DNA of 64,000 nucleotides from Pisaster brevispinus (Eukaryota > Echinodermata > Asteroidea > Forcipulatida > Asteriidae). The stretch lies in assembly GCA_023634235.1 (NCBI GenBank), contig JAMKCF010000008.1, positions 22,066,500-22,130,499 on the forward strand, in the 5' to 3' direction. Shown piece after piece: positions 33,660 through 45,117 of this stretch (position 1 is its first letter; each line of letters starts with the position of its first letter). The notes below the pieces were generated by a model. It worked only from the letters and a program-made list of their open reading frames with translations. It had not been told where the DNA came from and did not search any database. Both the position numbers and the translations under genes were made by a program.

Positions 33660-35500
33660 AAAGGAAGTGGAAAATTGCAGACCAGGAAACTTAAATTTCT
33701 TGATGCTGTATAACTGAAGTTTTAACATGCAGTTTGGATTAAAATGGGGAAACAAAGAACAAGTTTTGCAATTGTCTTGATTCTGTAGAACTGAAATTAT
33801 AACATGCACCTTTGATTAAAAGGGAAAATTATTTTGTTTGAAATTTTTTAGATCATCTCAACCAAATGTCCATATCATTGCTTTTGTGACCTTTTGCGCT
33901 AGTGCTCTACACTCTCTCTTTATTTTCCAATTTTGTGCTAGCAGTTTGCTCGATTGTCATGGCGATGCAAACAGTGATGAATCAATTTGTTTACACCCAT
34001 TTCCCTTGAAACACAGATGCAAAGTGCTACCCAAACTAAATAAGTATTATTAACAAAGTGAAAAACCTCAATTGTATGAACTTTCGTAGAACAAAGATGT
34101 GACATCAGGAAATGATATGCCACAACATATGTAACTATAATCAATCAATGAATCAATTCATGAAAAACCTATCCACATAATTTCAGATGTTCATATGTTA
34201 ACAGCTTAATAAGCAACAATTGTGGGAAATGAGAAATGAAAAGTGACCATCTTGCTCATGAAAAATTGGGGACAAATACAACTTTTTTCATCATTTTTCT
34301 GTAAACATAGAATCTAAGTTGCCTTTAGAAAATAAATATTCTTGATTAAAAAACCTTGGCTTGATGTACATGTTGATTATGATTGAAATGCTTAAAGCCA
34401 AGTAAAAGTAAAAAACATACCTGCTGGAGATGGAATGGAAAGTCAAATACTGTCGGTTCTGCATGGGCTCTTAGTCACATTGTTAAACCGGGTCCTACTA
34501 AATACCATCAACATGAATTACACCGTCTACACACCGTCAACACGCAGTCAACATATCCAAAAAACGTTATAATTCAGCAGAAGCAGTATTGGAACCTTAA
34601 ATACTGGTCAATTCGACATTTGGCTTAACAACAGGAGGTTAAATGTCTAAAATTTGCCATTTTCAGTTCACAAAAAACTCTCCTAATGAGCAGCTCTACG
34701 AAATCAGCAGCTATTTTGCCTCGGAGGAGGGCGGACCATACCATTACACTAAAGGGACACTAATATCACACAACACACCGATACAGGGCAGTCGTTACGT
34801 GTGAATCTGGCAAAAGGATACCCGGGGCAAGAAATAAAATAATACGCAGGCCGTGAGGGGCCCCAGAAGATCAGGACTTAGGGCCTACATTTGAACGATG
34901 AAGTTAGGCATTTTGAATAACTACAAAATCTCCTGCCACACACAGCGTGGTTCACACGCATACACGACGGTCAATGCTGGAGACTCACTGATCGTGTACG
35001 CGTTCACTTTAATTACAAAAAGTAATACGTTTAATTCCTAAGATAAATAAATAGATCAATATTAATAATAATAAAATAAATTAATGCCCCACTGTAAAGT
35101 ATATTACGTTAGGCTAGTAGTACTTAGTTTTCATGTCATGATTTTAACTTAAGTGAGGCCATGAATGATCATGATGAATCAGCTGATGAATGATCTGACA
35201 TGTCTGATGCTAACCATGGATTTCCTTCCTCCATGTGCTAACGTACGGGGTACGAATAAGATCATGATAAGATGTATCCGACCTCCACTTTTTCACCCTT
35301 TTTCCAAACGTAATCTTTTTTTGCACAGGTAAGATTACATATAAGTTATTACGAGTGAAAACGTGGCAGTCAGTTACAACATCTTTTCTGTCATTCTCAA
35401 AAATATGTAATTTGTTTTCTAATTTTACAGGCACGTGTCATCCCATGAGGCATGACTGAGGCATGACAGCTACTTTGCGACATGTATACTGAATGGCAAA
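33660..35500. other. no gene recognised
   Basis: AT-rich sequence with several unlinked short ORFs. No CTR9 N-terminal exon, domain or repeat partner was recognised on either strand. Confidence 0.45.
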
Positions 35501-35510
35501 CTTAAGGAAA

Positions 35511-36519
35511 AGACCTCGAATCAACTATCGTGAACTTGCAAGTGGCCATCACTTCGATACAACAGTGTAAAACCTGAGTCGTGGTCATCTTCGATTTGTA
35601 CCCTCTTATTGACTCAAAGACCGCATCTTAAAAGTATACGTTCACTACACTGGTTGGCAAAAGAAGTACGAAGAATGGAGGGATGCTGCTGATGTTATAG
35701 ACATTCCTGCAGAGTTCCTTTCTTCTGATGAGGCAGCAAAAAAACTGTTCTACAAAAATCTCCAATTTGTTATTAAGGAGCTGCTACATGGTCAACGAAA
35801 GGTAAACAGTTTCGTTGAACTTCGTTTGCTGTCGTAAAAGACATCTACGAGGACTTAAGTCGGTTCGCGCAACCCCATCCATCGAAAAAAGAAACTGTTA
35901 TTGTGAACAACTTTCAGGACTTTAGTCAAGTTCTAGGGTACCAGCAGGGCTCGAATTTGACACTGGACCGCAGGCCCGAGGCCAGTGATTTTAGTGTCGG
36001 GCCAGTAAACTTATGACTGTACAAGTCCGGAGGTCTTGTGTTTTTTAATAATAACACGTCACTGTATTTTTTAATTAAACTGATCAATTGAGTATTGAAG
36101 TATTACCCACAAGAAAAACTTGATAATTCTTCTCTTAGTGCTTGGTACAAAAAACAGCTCAAATGTGAAACTGTGTAGAGTGTTCTTTTCATTTTGACTC
36201 CGGTCTTGTAACAAATGTTCTGGTCCAGTAAAAGTTTTGAGCTACAAGCCCAGGGGTCTTGTGGATTTTTTCCCCAAATTCGAGCCCTGACCAGTGGTAC
36301 TACCGTATGTTTAATAAGGCCGGGGACTTTTCCTACATCAGGGAAGGGACATCGTCATTCCATCTTGTTGAACGGAAACCCCTTGAAGAGTATTCTGTTC
36401 AAGAAACTCCACACTTCAAGCACCAAGGATTTTCACTTCTCCTGAAATTTCAACGCCAGCTTGGCAACAAGAAGGACTTCCAAAACTTTGTTTCAAACAT
36501 CAATGTTCAAAATGAGTGA
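35511..36519 (+). pseudogene. intronless chromo-barrel-like protein relic, split by a MITE
   Basis: Seen: pieces in order RPRINYRELASGHHFDTTV, then a stop; VYVHYTGWQKKYEEWRDAAD and VIDIPAEF; after a frame change at about 35,835, VVKDIYEDLSRFAQPHPSKK through QVLGYQ. After the MITE (35,945-36,289) come WYYRMFNKAGDFSYIREGTS and on to VSNINVQNE with a TGA at 36,517. The HYTGW..KYEEWRD motif resembles chromo-barrel/Tudor-knot domains; that is a family-level inference. The absence of introns suggests a retrocopy or a transposon-associated gene family. It is inactive through a stop, a frameshift and the insertion. Confidence 0.65.
35945..36289. mobile_element. 345-bp MITE with perfect 15-bp TIR and 5-bp TSD
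   Basis: The ends are CAGGGCTCGAATTTG and CAAATTCGAGCCCTG, perfect inverted repeats. They are flanked by ACCAG on both sides (35,940-35,944 and 36,290-36,294). Removing the element and one ACCAG rejoins the host frame exactly as GYQ/WYY. This is the type copy for relatives at 1.2, 12.5, 24.1 and 47.7 kb. Confidence 0.92.
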
Positions 36520-37091
36520 CTCCTATAAAGCTTAACTCCTATTGATGTGTAAGTGTAACTTTCACCATGGTCAAGTTGAGCACTGTATGGATTGAGACAG
36601 TAACTGCTCTTGCCTGTGTTGTTTTGCTTGTGCAAGGGCTACCACAGGCTAGTTCAGAATATACACATGTTGTAAATCTTGAGGTAAACAACTTATTACT
36701 ATATAATATTGCCATCAAGGGTCACAGTTTAATATGATTCAAAGGTTTACTTATGCATACACTTGCCATTGTGGAACTCTTGTAAAGTTGTAATGAAGTT
36801 ACATGTATTTCTGTATCTACCAAACAAGTTGCTATTATGGTTTTTAAAATTGTCAGAAATGTTTCACTCAGCTAACATGCCAAAGCCTCAGTATGTTCTA
36901 TACTTTAGTAAATTGATATTATGTTTTGTAGCTGTTATATATTTTCATTGTTGTGTATTTAATAAAATGTACTTTGCCAGCCTTGAAACACAAGCAACTT
37001 ACATTGTGTGTAGTTTTGTTTATTGGAGTTAGACCTTGTAATTTACCCGTCTGCCAAAATGGACTCGCCCGTTTTGACCACAAGGGCATGG

Positions 37092-37358
37092 TCTACACCA
37101 AAGATTATAGAGCGCCGAAGGCGCAAGATGCGGAACTGAAGCTTTATCTATTGTTGGAACATGAAATACGCATGGGCGCCATTTCGGCAAGTGAATGTTT
37201 TGTTTCCCATTGATAGGAATGGTCATTGTCTGCACTGACCTGCACTGATCTACTGTTGTATCAAAAGAGTTACTTGCCGAAATGGCGTCCAGTGGGATTT
37301 CACATTTCAGCCAGAGTTCCGCATCTTGCGCCTTCGGCGCTCTATAATCTTTGGTCTA
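37092..37358. mobile_element. ~267-bp inverted-repeat element
   Basis: The left arm (GTCTACACCAAAGATTATAG then AGCGCCGAAGGCGCAAGATG) is repeated inverted at the right (CATCTTGCGCCTTCGGCGCT then CTATAATCTTTGGTC). A second inverted pair (GCGCCATTTCGGCAAGTGAA / TTACTTGCCGAAATGGCG) lies inside. It is a hairpin MITE. Further non-coding sequence follows to 38.1 kb. Confidence 0.8.
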
Positions 37359-38191
37359 CACACATGGGCTATATGCATAATACATGAATGTGTGTTGACA
37401 TCTTCAGTGGATGCGTGGTGTAGTCAGAAGGTCACGCACACACACAACTGATTATTTGAGACTGACTGCAATGAAACTTTTCCATATGTAGAACAAAATG
37501 TTTACATTAATGATTCTGTTCATATAAGTTTTTCCAGTTAAACCTTCCGATAAAAAAAAGTGCATGAATTTACCATTTTAGAAACATGCGTTGGAGTTTT
37601 AGAGTTGACACTGCGGAAGTTTGGACACAGATGTTTAATAGCAACGGCTGTTTTGAAGCTGTGAAATAACTTTTCATTGGTCTGAATTTCAACTAAAAAA
37701 TGACGTTGGAAAAACTTGTCCAATCAGAAAAATTGTTAGAGCAGTGTTTTGGTCAGGATGTACACTTCCCAAATCCGTTTTGAACTAAGCAATTAGCCGT
37801 CGGGTTGCTGAAATAAGTTAACATAAGAGCCCTCATGTGGCTAGATTAGGTAGACTTTAGGAATTTCTCCATACAAAATTGACCAAGACTGGACGTAAAA
37901 CCCTCAAAATGACGTGGCAAAATGTTTTCTGAATGTAAAATAAATATGACATGACGAAGGAGTAGATATTCAAGACTATTTTACCGTTTTGAACTAGTTT
38001 GTACGATAAAGGGTTCCAGAGATATGATTGCATTTATCCACCAAACTTGTGTTTTCCAGTAAATTTGTACCCGTAACGAATGCGCGCGCGAACCGGCGAA
38101 TGTATTCAACAGAAAGTTTACATGACAAATTCATATGTCAGCCTGAAATTCCCCTAAAATAGACATTCACGAAAAATAGATAGATACTTAC

Positions 38192-38259
38192 AGATGGTAT
38201 GTCTTTCCACATCCACGGGAGTATCTGTTAGTGCAGTTTAATGCCGCACAAGTAGGCAT
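38192..38259 (-). CDS. candidate first exon of a THAP-domain protein
   Basis: On the minus strand an ATG at 38,259 opens MPTCAALNCTNRYSRGCGKT then YHL, and the frame ends at a consensus donor (CT/GTAAGTA). THAP zinc fingers start M-x-x-x-C-x2-4-C and are DNA-binding (family knowledge); here C4 and C9 are spaced as in that family, and the exon break falls just before the expected F-P pair. The next exon (FP..W and the distal C and H) was not found down to 37.4 kb. It may be a lone exon relic. Confidence 0.5.
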
Positions 38260-39162
38260 TTTGCTAAATAATTTCGGCTAAAAACAGGATTATCTGCACA
38301 GATGTGCATGCCCCACGCTGTTTGTGTGGTTGTTACGGGTGTTTCAAAATGGCGTCTACTGAGCTGCGGTGACTTCAATAAGAAAATTAAAACACATGCA
38401 GTACAGGGAGGTGAAAAAACTCTCATTTGGCTACTTTCTGTCGGTGAATCCCTTATTTTATCCGAACGAAAACTGAAAAACTGGTTATAAATTAACAATT
38501 TTTATTTGAGAATATTGACATTCTATAGCTATAAAATCATTCCAAAACTTTAAACAAAGAAAACAACATCGGTGAATGCTAGAAAATGAGCCAGAGACAA
38601 TATGCGTATGCGGATGTCTTCTTGTTATGTAGGGCCTACTTGATTGATAGGCTTTAAATAATACTAAAACATATTTTGAAAAGAATTTGTAGCCTACTCT
38701 TCGTTTTGAGTTAAAGTGTAAGTTAAAGCCCAGAGTCTTGAAGACTGTTACACTGGGCACACCAAACTTTTGAGCTGTCTAATTTGGTCCTCTAATCAGT
38801 GGTTAATTACGCACAGTTATAACAACCCCATTTTCCATCTATACGGTATCCCATGAAAACTCGAACGTTGACGATCACCACATGGTAAATCTGTTCGTAA
38901 AACACCTGGATTTTATATCCCTCTATAAAACATTTTTACTTTCAAGTGTTGGTTTTCCCATTTTTTCTATTAACAACCCTCCAGCCAACCCGTTCACTCT
39001 TTTATCTTCATAGGACCTACACCTCTTCTTACTATTAGTCCAGGGGCTTAATGAAAAAATCGTGACACGCCGGATTAAAGCACCAAACTTTGCACACTTG
39101 TTTTAGGGGTCCCATAGAAGCATAATTATTAGATAGGGGGGTTCCTGGTCTGTCATCTCCGA

Positions 39163-39409
39163 GCCCAAATTCATGGCTCTGCTTACCGCCGAACTCTGCG
39201 CTTACAATCACCTTTCTCCGCTTACTCTGCAGGCACCGAATTTCTCCGCTAGCTGTGTAAGCCAAGAATGTCTTGAAATGTGGAGTACGCACGCACACAA
39301 GCAAAATTCTCTGCTAACCCGTGAAATATGCTTGACGTAAGCAAAGAACTCCCTGCTTCCATAAGCGCCGATTCTTTGCTTACGGTAAGCAGAGCCATGA
39401 AATTGGGCC
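39163..39409. mobile_element. ~247-bp MITE (GCCCAAATTCATGGCTCTGC ends)
   Basis: The left end GCCCAAATTCATGGCTCTGC then TTACC and the right end GGTAAGCAGAGCCATGAAAT then TGGGC form an inverted repeat. It is similar in style to, but distinct from, the GGGCCCAATTTCATAG family. Confidence 0.7.
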
Positions 39410-39823
39410 AGGTCAGTAAACTAAAGGGATCAACTTTTTCCACATATAGCTTTGCCAGTGAGTGTCTGAAATAGAAGCTATATGGTCATTTGTTATCAGT
39501 TTTAATGATTTGCGGAAGCAGCCCTCTATTGGTGAAAAATTGACAGGCAGTATTATAATACCACATGAACTTTGACGTCATTCTGACCTTGATCTAGGTC
39601 ACCCAAACCGGGCTTCCGTTTCTCTGTCCCTATACCAACCTCCCACCCCCATTCTCTGCTTCGTAACCACTGTTTAACCTGACCATCGGCTCCAAGTTTG
39701 TCAAAAACACGACCTGACCTTGCCTACTATTCTACACAATCAGCAGACTTCAACCCGTGGCAGTGTCACAACACATGCGCAGGCGCATGGCATCATGTTG
39801 GTCGATGGTCCGTTAGACGTGGC

Positions 39824-40228
39824 GTGTTGTGGCCGAGCGGATAAGAGCACCGGACTCAAGCTCTGGTGTTTCCGACTCAGCAGGGTGTGGGTTCGAGTCC
39901 CGGTCGCGACACTTGTGTCCGCAAGACACTTAACCATTATTGCTTCGTCCTTCGGATGGGACGTAAAGCCGTTGGCCCCGTGTGTTGTGTAATGCACGTA
40001 AAAGAACCCATTACACTTATCGAAAAGAGAAGGGGTTCGCCCCGGTATTCCTGGTTTGATTGGCTGCATATTGCACCACAGCACCTTGTAAACCATTACA
40101 TGGTGCTATGTAAAAGAGTAGGTATCATACTTCAAATGAAGCCCCACATACCTTGCAGGAAATTAATGTTGAAGCGCCTTGAGCGTCACTGAGTGACGGA
40201 TATGAGCGCTATATAAGCCATTTATATT
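39824..40228 (+). mobile_element. SINE with tRNA-Leu(CAA)-like head
   Basis: The head (39,824-39,912) folds as a long-variable-arm tRNA: acceptor GTGTTGT with GCGACAC, box A TGGCCGAGCGG, anticodon stem CCGGA/TCTGG with loop CTCAAGC (anticodon CAA) and box B GGTTCGAGTCC. The body carries GCTTCGTCCTTCGGATGGGA then CGTAAAGCC. It ends in a GAGCGCTATATAAGCC tail. A diverged relative lies at 26.9-27.4 kb (twice). The conserved body resembles central domains reported for invertebrate SINE superfamilies; which one, I cannot say. Confidence 0.75.
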
Positions 40229-40569
40229 AGATGTCGAGTACTTACACGCTTGCAAACCACAAACGATCATTGCAACTCTATCGTGCTTACTGCAAAAACA
40301 TCATACTAAAACGGCTCAGGACTTTATTGTTGCAACTAGAGACACGGGAAGGAGGCTGGACCTCTATTTAAAAAGGACGAGCACCACCAGAACACACCAA
40401 CAACAAAAAACACCACGATGACGTCACAAATTATAAAACAATCTCCTGTACTATTTTTAATCCTCCAGCACACAATACACAATACACAGCAATGACTTAT
40501 TATTAATGGCAATACAACAATATCTAAAAACAAATAATTATGCATGGATAAAATATCCTCAGCAAAAAC

Positions 40570-40960
40570 CTATTACAAGTTGGCTCTAAAAATCATGGAT
40601 GAACTACTACATTAAAAAAATAGTTAGTAGCCTGACGTTTTGACCTCAGCAGAGTCTTTCTCAAAGGCTAAATGACAAGACTACAAACATAAACAGGTAA
40701 CAACATAACAATACAGGTGTAAAAAAAGCAGTCGAGTGGACATAGATGTTAGAAATGAAAGCAAACAGAGAGGGAGGCAGGATGAACAGAGAGGAGGAAA
40801 ACAAAAGGGGGTTGGGGGAGGGGCTGGTTTGACCACAAAAGGTAAGGAAAACAAAGGACAAAATAAATGATTTGAAGAGGGAGAGAAAACTTTTTAAGGC
40901 TTTGCATGTGTGAAGTATAAATATACATGTATGTTCGGTTTGCGGTAACACCATGTGTAT
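40570..40960 (-). mobile_element. Penelope-like element fragment
   Basis: It includes TAGCCTGACGTTTTGACC then TCAGCAGAGTCTTTCTC, a segment near-identical to 52,350-52,385 next to the GIY-YIG remains. A purine-rich stretch (GAGGAGGAAAACAAAAGGGG) follows in both. No intact reading frame is seen. Confidence 0.55.
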
Positions 40961-40964
40961 ATGT

Positions 40965-41960
40965 ACTAGCTATCTAGATTTGTTCTTAAAGAACTAGGTC
41001 TTGCTTTTTATTCTACTGCCGTGGAGAAGATTTTGGAAATCGGGAGACTACTTCAGGAGACTACTTAGTTCTCAAAAGAACTGTCCAGCTTATTAGCTAC
41101 TACCCAGGCGGAGGGTAGGAAATCGGCCGGGACTACTACTTTAGCTTGATAGTGGATCGGATCAAGGGGACTTCTCGTTATTAATTTTACTGCCGCGGAG
41201 TGAGTTCTTATTTGGTCTCAACGTTTCGACTAGCTTGCTCTAATCATCGTCATCGCAGTTGAGACCAAATAAGAACTCACTTCGCGGCAGTGAAGCTAAT
41301 AACGAGAAGTCCCCTTGATCCGATCCACTATCAAGCTAAAGTGGTAGTCCCGGCCTATTTCCTACCCTCCGCCCGGGTAGTAGCTAATAAGCTGGACAGT
41401 TCTTTTGAGAGCTAAGTAGTCTCTTGTAGAACTAGGTCTTGCTTTTTATTCTACTGCCGCGCAGTAGATTTTAGAAATCGGGAGACTACTTCGGGAGACT
41501 ACTTAGTTCTCAAAAGAACTGTCCAGCTTATTAGCTACTACCTGGGCAGAGGGTAGGAAATCGGCCGGGACTACTACTTTAGCTTGATAGTGGATCGGAT
41601 CAAGGGGACTTTTCGTTATTAACTTCACTGCCGCGGAGTGAGTTCTTATTTGGTCTCAACGGCGATGACGATGACTAGAGATAGCTAGTCGAAACGTTGA
41701 GACCAAATAAGAACTCACTCCGCGGCAGTAAAGTTAATAACAAGAAGTCCCCTTGATCCGATCCACTATTAAGCTAAAGTAGTAGTCCCGGCCGATTTCC
41801 TACCCTCCGCCCAGGTAGTAGCTAATAAGCTGGACAGTTCATTTGAGAACTAAGTAGTCTCCTGAAGTAGTCTCCCGATTTCCAAAATCTACTCCGCGGC
41901 AGTAGAATAAAAAGCAAGACCTAGTTCTACAAGAACAAAGCTACATAGATAGTAGATATA
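40965..41960. repeat. nested palindromic terminal repeats of a Penelope-like element
   Basis: A ~280-bp unit (CTAGGTCTTGC, CTTATTAGCTACTACC, GGGTAGGAAATCGGCC, GGGGACTTCTCGTTATTAA, CTCAACGTTTCGACTAGC) occurs four times in alternating orientation: forward to about 41,245, reverse to about 41,420, forward to about 41,660, reverse to about 41,945. Two large hairpins result. At their centres lie GATGACTAGAG..CTAGTCGAAACG words. Confidence 0.8.
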
Positions 41961-42089
41961 CACATGGTGTTACCACAAACTGAATATACAGGGAGAGAAA
42001 AGTAATTGATTAGTGAATGAGGCAGACTGGAGAGGAGAATCTGTGATAAAAAGGAGATAGCAAAGACAAAAAGTTATTAGACATTTCCT

Positions 42090-42372
42090 TCTTGGATGAT
42101 TTAGACCATGGGGTTGAATGGTCTGGAGACGCATTATCCATAGCTTCTCCCTACTCAGACGAACAGTCTCTGTGGTTTCCTAGTGCCTCATAAAGCCCTG
42201 TAATTATGACAGAAATGGAGTGATTAGGAACATTGAAGTGACGTCCCACACGGGTGTATCCAGCTAGTGGATGTTGACTCTGGATCTGGCCAGGATTTAT
42301 TCTCTCTGTAAACACCTGCAAAAAAACTGTTGAGAGTTGTGCAGGCAGAAAATAAAACACATACATGTACAA
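42090..42372 (-). pseudogene. Penelope-like GIY-YIG C-terminal fragment, copy 1
   Basis: The minus frame reads VFTERINPGQIQSQHPLAGY then TRVGRHFNVPNHSISVIITG. After a shift it reads MRLQTIQPHGLN. GRHFN.PNHS and LQTIQPHGLN are typical of the C-terminal GIY-YIG endonuclease region of Penelope-like retroelements (family knowledge). Frameshifted, with no reverse transcriptase attached here. The related copy is at 53,439-53,747. Confidence 0.6.
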
Positions 42373-43950
42373 TTAATTATCTTATACAATGCAAGTATAT
42401 CAATAAAATGTCAATACAAATGAAGGCAACTCCTAAATATTCTGTCTCTAGCAAATAATTATCATCTAAAAAAAGCAAATGCATGAGTGCGTGATCGTAG
42501 AACATAGAATATAAAGCATGACACTGGATGGGCAAGAAGGCATAAGTTACCTAACACACAGGGCCCACTAATCATCATCATTCACACAACAAACTCACAA
42601 ACCTATGCCTCCAAGTTGAATCCCACCAGCCAAACCGCAGTCAACACCCCCATGCATTCCATTTAAAGTATTACACATAATTATTATTATTATTATTAAC
42701 AATAATATTACAATATGAACCTGGTCGGACGACAAGCAGATAATAAATTATACAGAAATAAATACATTCAGTTTATACATAGAAAAAAGCTGCCGTCCAA
42801 CCACCCTGATGTCCGACACTTTACAGGAAAATGTCTCCTTCTCTCAGGCTCTCTGCAATCTTGGAAACACTTGTCGTCGTCAGTTTGGGATTTTCGATGA
42901 CTTCACTCCCCTCCGAGATCCAAGTGAAAGTGTTTGCATCCCCACAGAAGACAGACGCTTCTGAACACACACAAAAAAGAAAAGATTTCACTATGTCAGT
43001 GGAGCCAGGTTGCAATTAAATTTTTTTAGTAGTGCAATAAGTGAGCGCAAACAAAAATTAAGTGAAATACGACCTTATCGCGTGCAGCAAATTGTGTGCT
43101 TGCTATAGTGTGTTAGATATGAACTTTCGACCTATCAAGTTACGACCCTGTGTTTTTGTATAACTTTAATGCACGTTTGCCTAAAACATGGCTAAAAGCC
43201 ACTCTTGGTAACAGGTTACGTACAAGATGAGAATAACTCAGGGAACTAAAGGTAGGAATTGCATCTGAAATCAGTTTAGATTGTAGGATGGAGAAATTTG
43301 TTGAAGTTAAAGGCAAGGAGCTACAAAGACATGTACATGGAATAAAGCTGTTGGAGTGGGTTTTTATTGTACATCTCAGCCAAGCAAGATTAACAAGCAG
43401 AAAGCCTAGTTTAACACTCAAACATCCTGATAGGAGAAACCAGGTCGAACACACTGGTAGCATGTTTACCTTAATGATAGACGAAAAATACCTGAATATC
43501 ACAGGGATGATAAACAGTTAGATACAGTTAGGTACCAGGCGTAACAACCTAATTAAGTAGGACGTTATGGCTGATAATCTATTTCTGCTCAGTTATTTTT
43601 ATACTGCGCGCATATCTTTTTTTTTTCAATTTTTTTTGTGCTTATAGGCTAATAAAGGTCCAATCTCATGTGCAGCTGCTTACCTTAAAACTACAGTAAA
43701 CCCCTAAAAAATACACTTCATAACTACACACTGTGTTATTTTAAATAATGTGACAACATTACCTGAGCAAATGAAAGGCTTATTTCACAGGATAAGTTTC
43801 ATTTTCCCCCAGTTATCATCACAGTGATCTATAGTGATACCAGATAAGGCCCATCAATAGTTAAGAGGCAGTGATTTTTGTTGAACATTTGGAGTCAGAT
43901 AAGCCGCGTCATGCATGAAGGAAAATAATGTACGTTAACTGCATACACAG
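42373..43950. repeat. intronic/flanking part of the lower CUB block (paralogous to 53.75-55.5 kb)
   Basis: CAGGGCCCACTAATCATCAT, GACAAGCAGATAATAAA, GCTGCCGTCCAACCAC, CAGTGGAGCCAGGTTGCAAT and CAGCCAAGCAAGATTAACAA occur in the same order at 53.9-54.9 kb. The lower block lacks about 400 bp that in the upper block contains the CUB exon at 55,102-55,274. It includes an ATT microsatellite at 42,680-42,700. Confidence 0.75.
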
Positions 43951-43951
43951 A

Positions 43952-44146
43952 TTAACACCCATTTCTCAACAAACCTGGAGAGTCAGGGACCCATGGCAAC
44001 ACTGTATGATCAGCTGAGTATCCTGGGAAATAGTTCGTTTCATCAGAGACAAACTCCAGCAGGACTTCACTCCCGATGGATGACCGGTCCATAGGGCCAA
44101 GCTGGCTGCACAGGTTGACGTTCTGGCCTGTCGTCAAATCACTCGG
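43952..44146 (-). CDS. CUB domain, second-half exon (lower copy)
   Basis: From acceptor GAATTACAG the frame reads PSDLTTGQNVNLCSQLGPMD then RSSIGSEVLLEFVSDETNYF and PGYSADHTVLPW, closing with a stop at 43,952. The C..LGP..and LEFVSDE...PGYSA motifs are the second half of a CUB domain (extracellular beta-sandwich, protein or carbohydrate binding). The usual exit donor is not evident, so either it is the last exon or reading past YSADHTV is intronic. The upper copy at 57,250-57,444 is close in sequence. Confidence 0.65.
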   Translation of the reverse strand, partial: PSDLTTGQNVNLCSQLGPMDRSSIGSEVLLEFVSDETNYFPGYSADHTVLPWVPDSPGLLRNGC

Positions 44147-44489
44147 CTGTAATTCAGACAATAAAATCAAGAATTGTCAAAAATACATCTGAAGGTCTTT
44201 TAAAAAAACATTTTTTTAGAAGTGGGGGAAAAAAGGAAAATTGTTTCACCATTAGTGGATTTGCCAAATAAATATTTGCATTTTTTATGATTAAAAATAT
44301 AAGATCTTTCAGCATTGTGATGTCTCTAAAACAAATTGATTGAAAATTGCTTTATGAACAAAAAAAGTGTAGGCAGGTTATTGAAGATTGATCTCTTGAA
44401 CCTAAGCATGAACAAAGATTCAGCCAATAAATTTCAATGGGAAATATTTGGAAAATATTTCAAAAGTTGTTGAAATGTTGAGGAGTTAC

Positions 44490-44585
44490 ATTCTGACCTT
44501 GAAGTAGTCAGTTGTGAAGCTTCCCACCATGGAAGTTGACAGACTGGAAGGCTCCTCAGTCAGCGGTCAGGACCTTGCTGCACTC
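44490..44585 (-). pseudogene. remnant of CUB first-half exon and CTR9 tail junction
   Basis: The segment matches 57,719-57,740 and then jumps to 57,856-57,889 (GAAGTTGACAGAC, CTCCTCAGTCAGCG), so the middle of the exon is deleted. It shows that the CTR9-stop/CUB junction existed before the two blocks were duplicated. Confidence 0.6.
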
Positions 44586-44958
44586 TGAAATTTACATAAG
44601 CGGGAAAGGTTAGCAGACATTAACTTGTTATTAGCACTTTTCTAGAAAATGTTGGTTGACATTTTGTGGATGTCAGATACCATCAAGAGGGAATGAAAGT
44701 ACTCTTCCAAAAGCCAATAGAATTACTAAGAGAAGATTTATTTCCAGTTTACATCATTGGAACTCTAGGTGGCAGCAAACATACTGTGATATCTTCTACT
44801 GTTGACAGTACTGAGCATGCACACATCTTTATGACATTGAATGACCTGGTAAGTCTACTGACCCATGCCTCAGAGAATGCTCCGCTCTGTGCAAAAAAAT
44901 CAAAAGGCTGTACACTCAAATATATAACAAATGACATTAACAGTAACTTGATGAAAAG

Positions 44959-45093
44959 TACCTCAAATAATGTCGCTCTCAGTCAGCATCGGGTATCACA
45001 GGCCCAGGAATGTCAAGAAGCGCAAAATCTGGTGGAGGAGTAAAGAGGATCTGACAGCCGCAGTCTGCTTGGAGGAGAGGAAGTGTAGGCAGG
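44959..45093 (-). pseudogene. CUB first-half exon (lower copy), nonsense mutation
   Basis: The frame reads LPTLPLLQADCGCQILFTPP then PDFALLDIPGPVIPDAD, TGA, ERHY. It is paralogous to the open exon at 56,211-56,396, where Cys occupies the TGA position. Homology stops at about 45,110, where the minisatellite begins. Confidence 0.75.
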
Positions 45094-45117
45094 CTTTTGG
45101 TTGAACTAGAAACTAAA

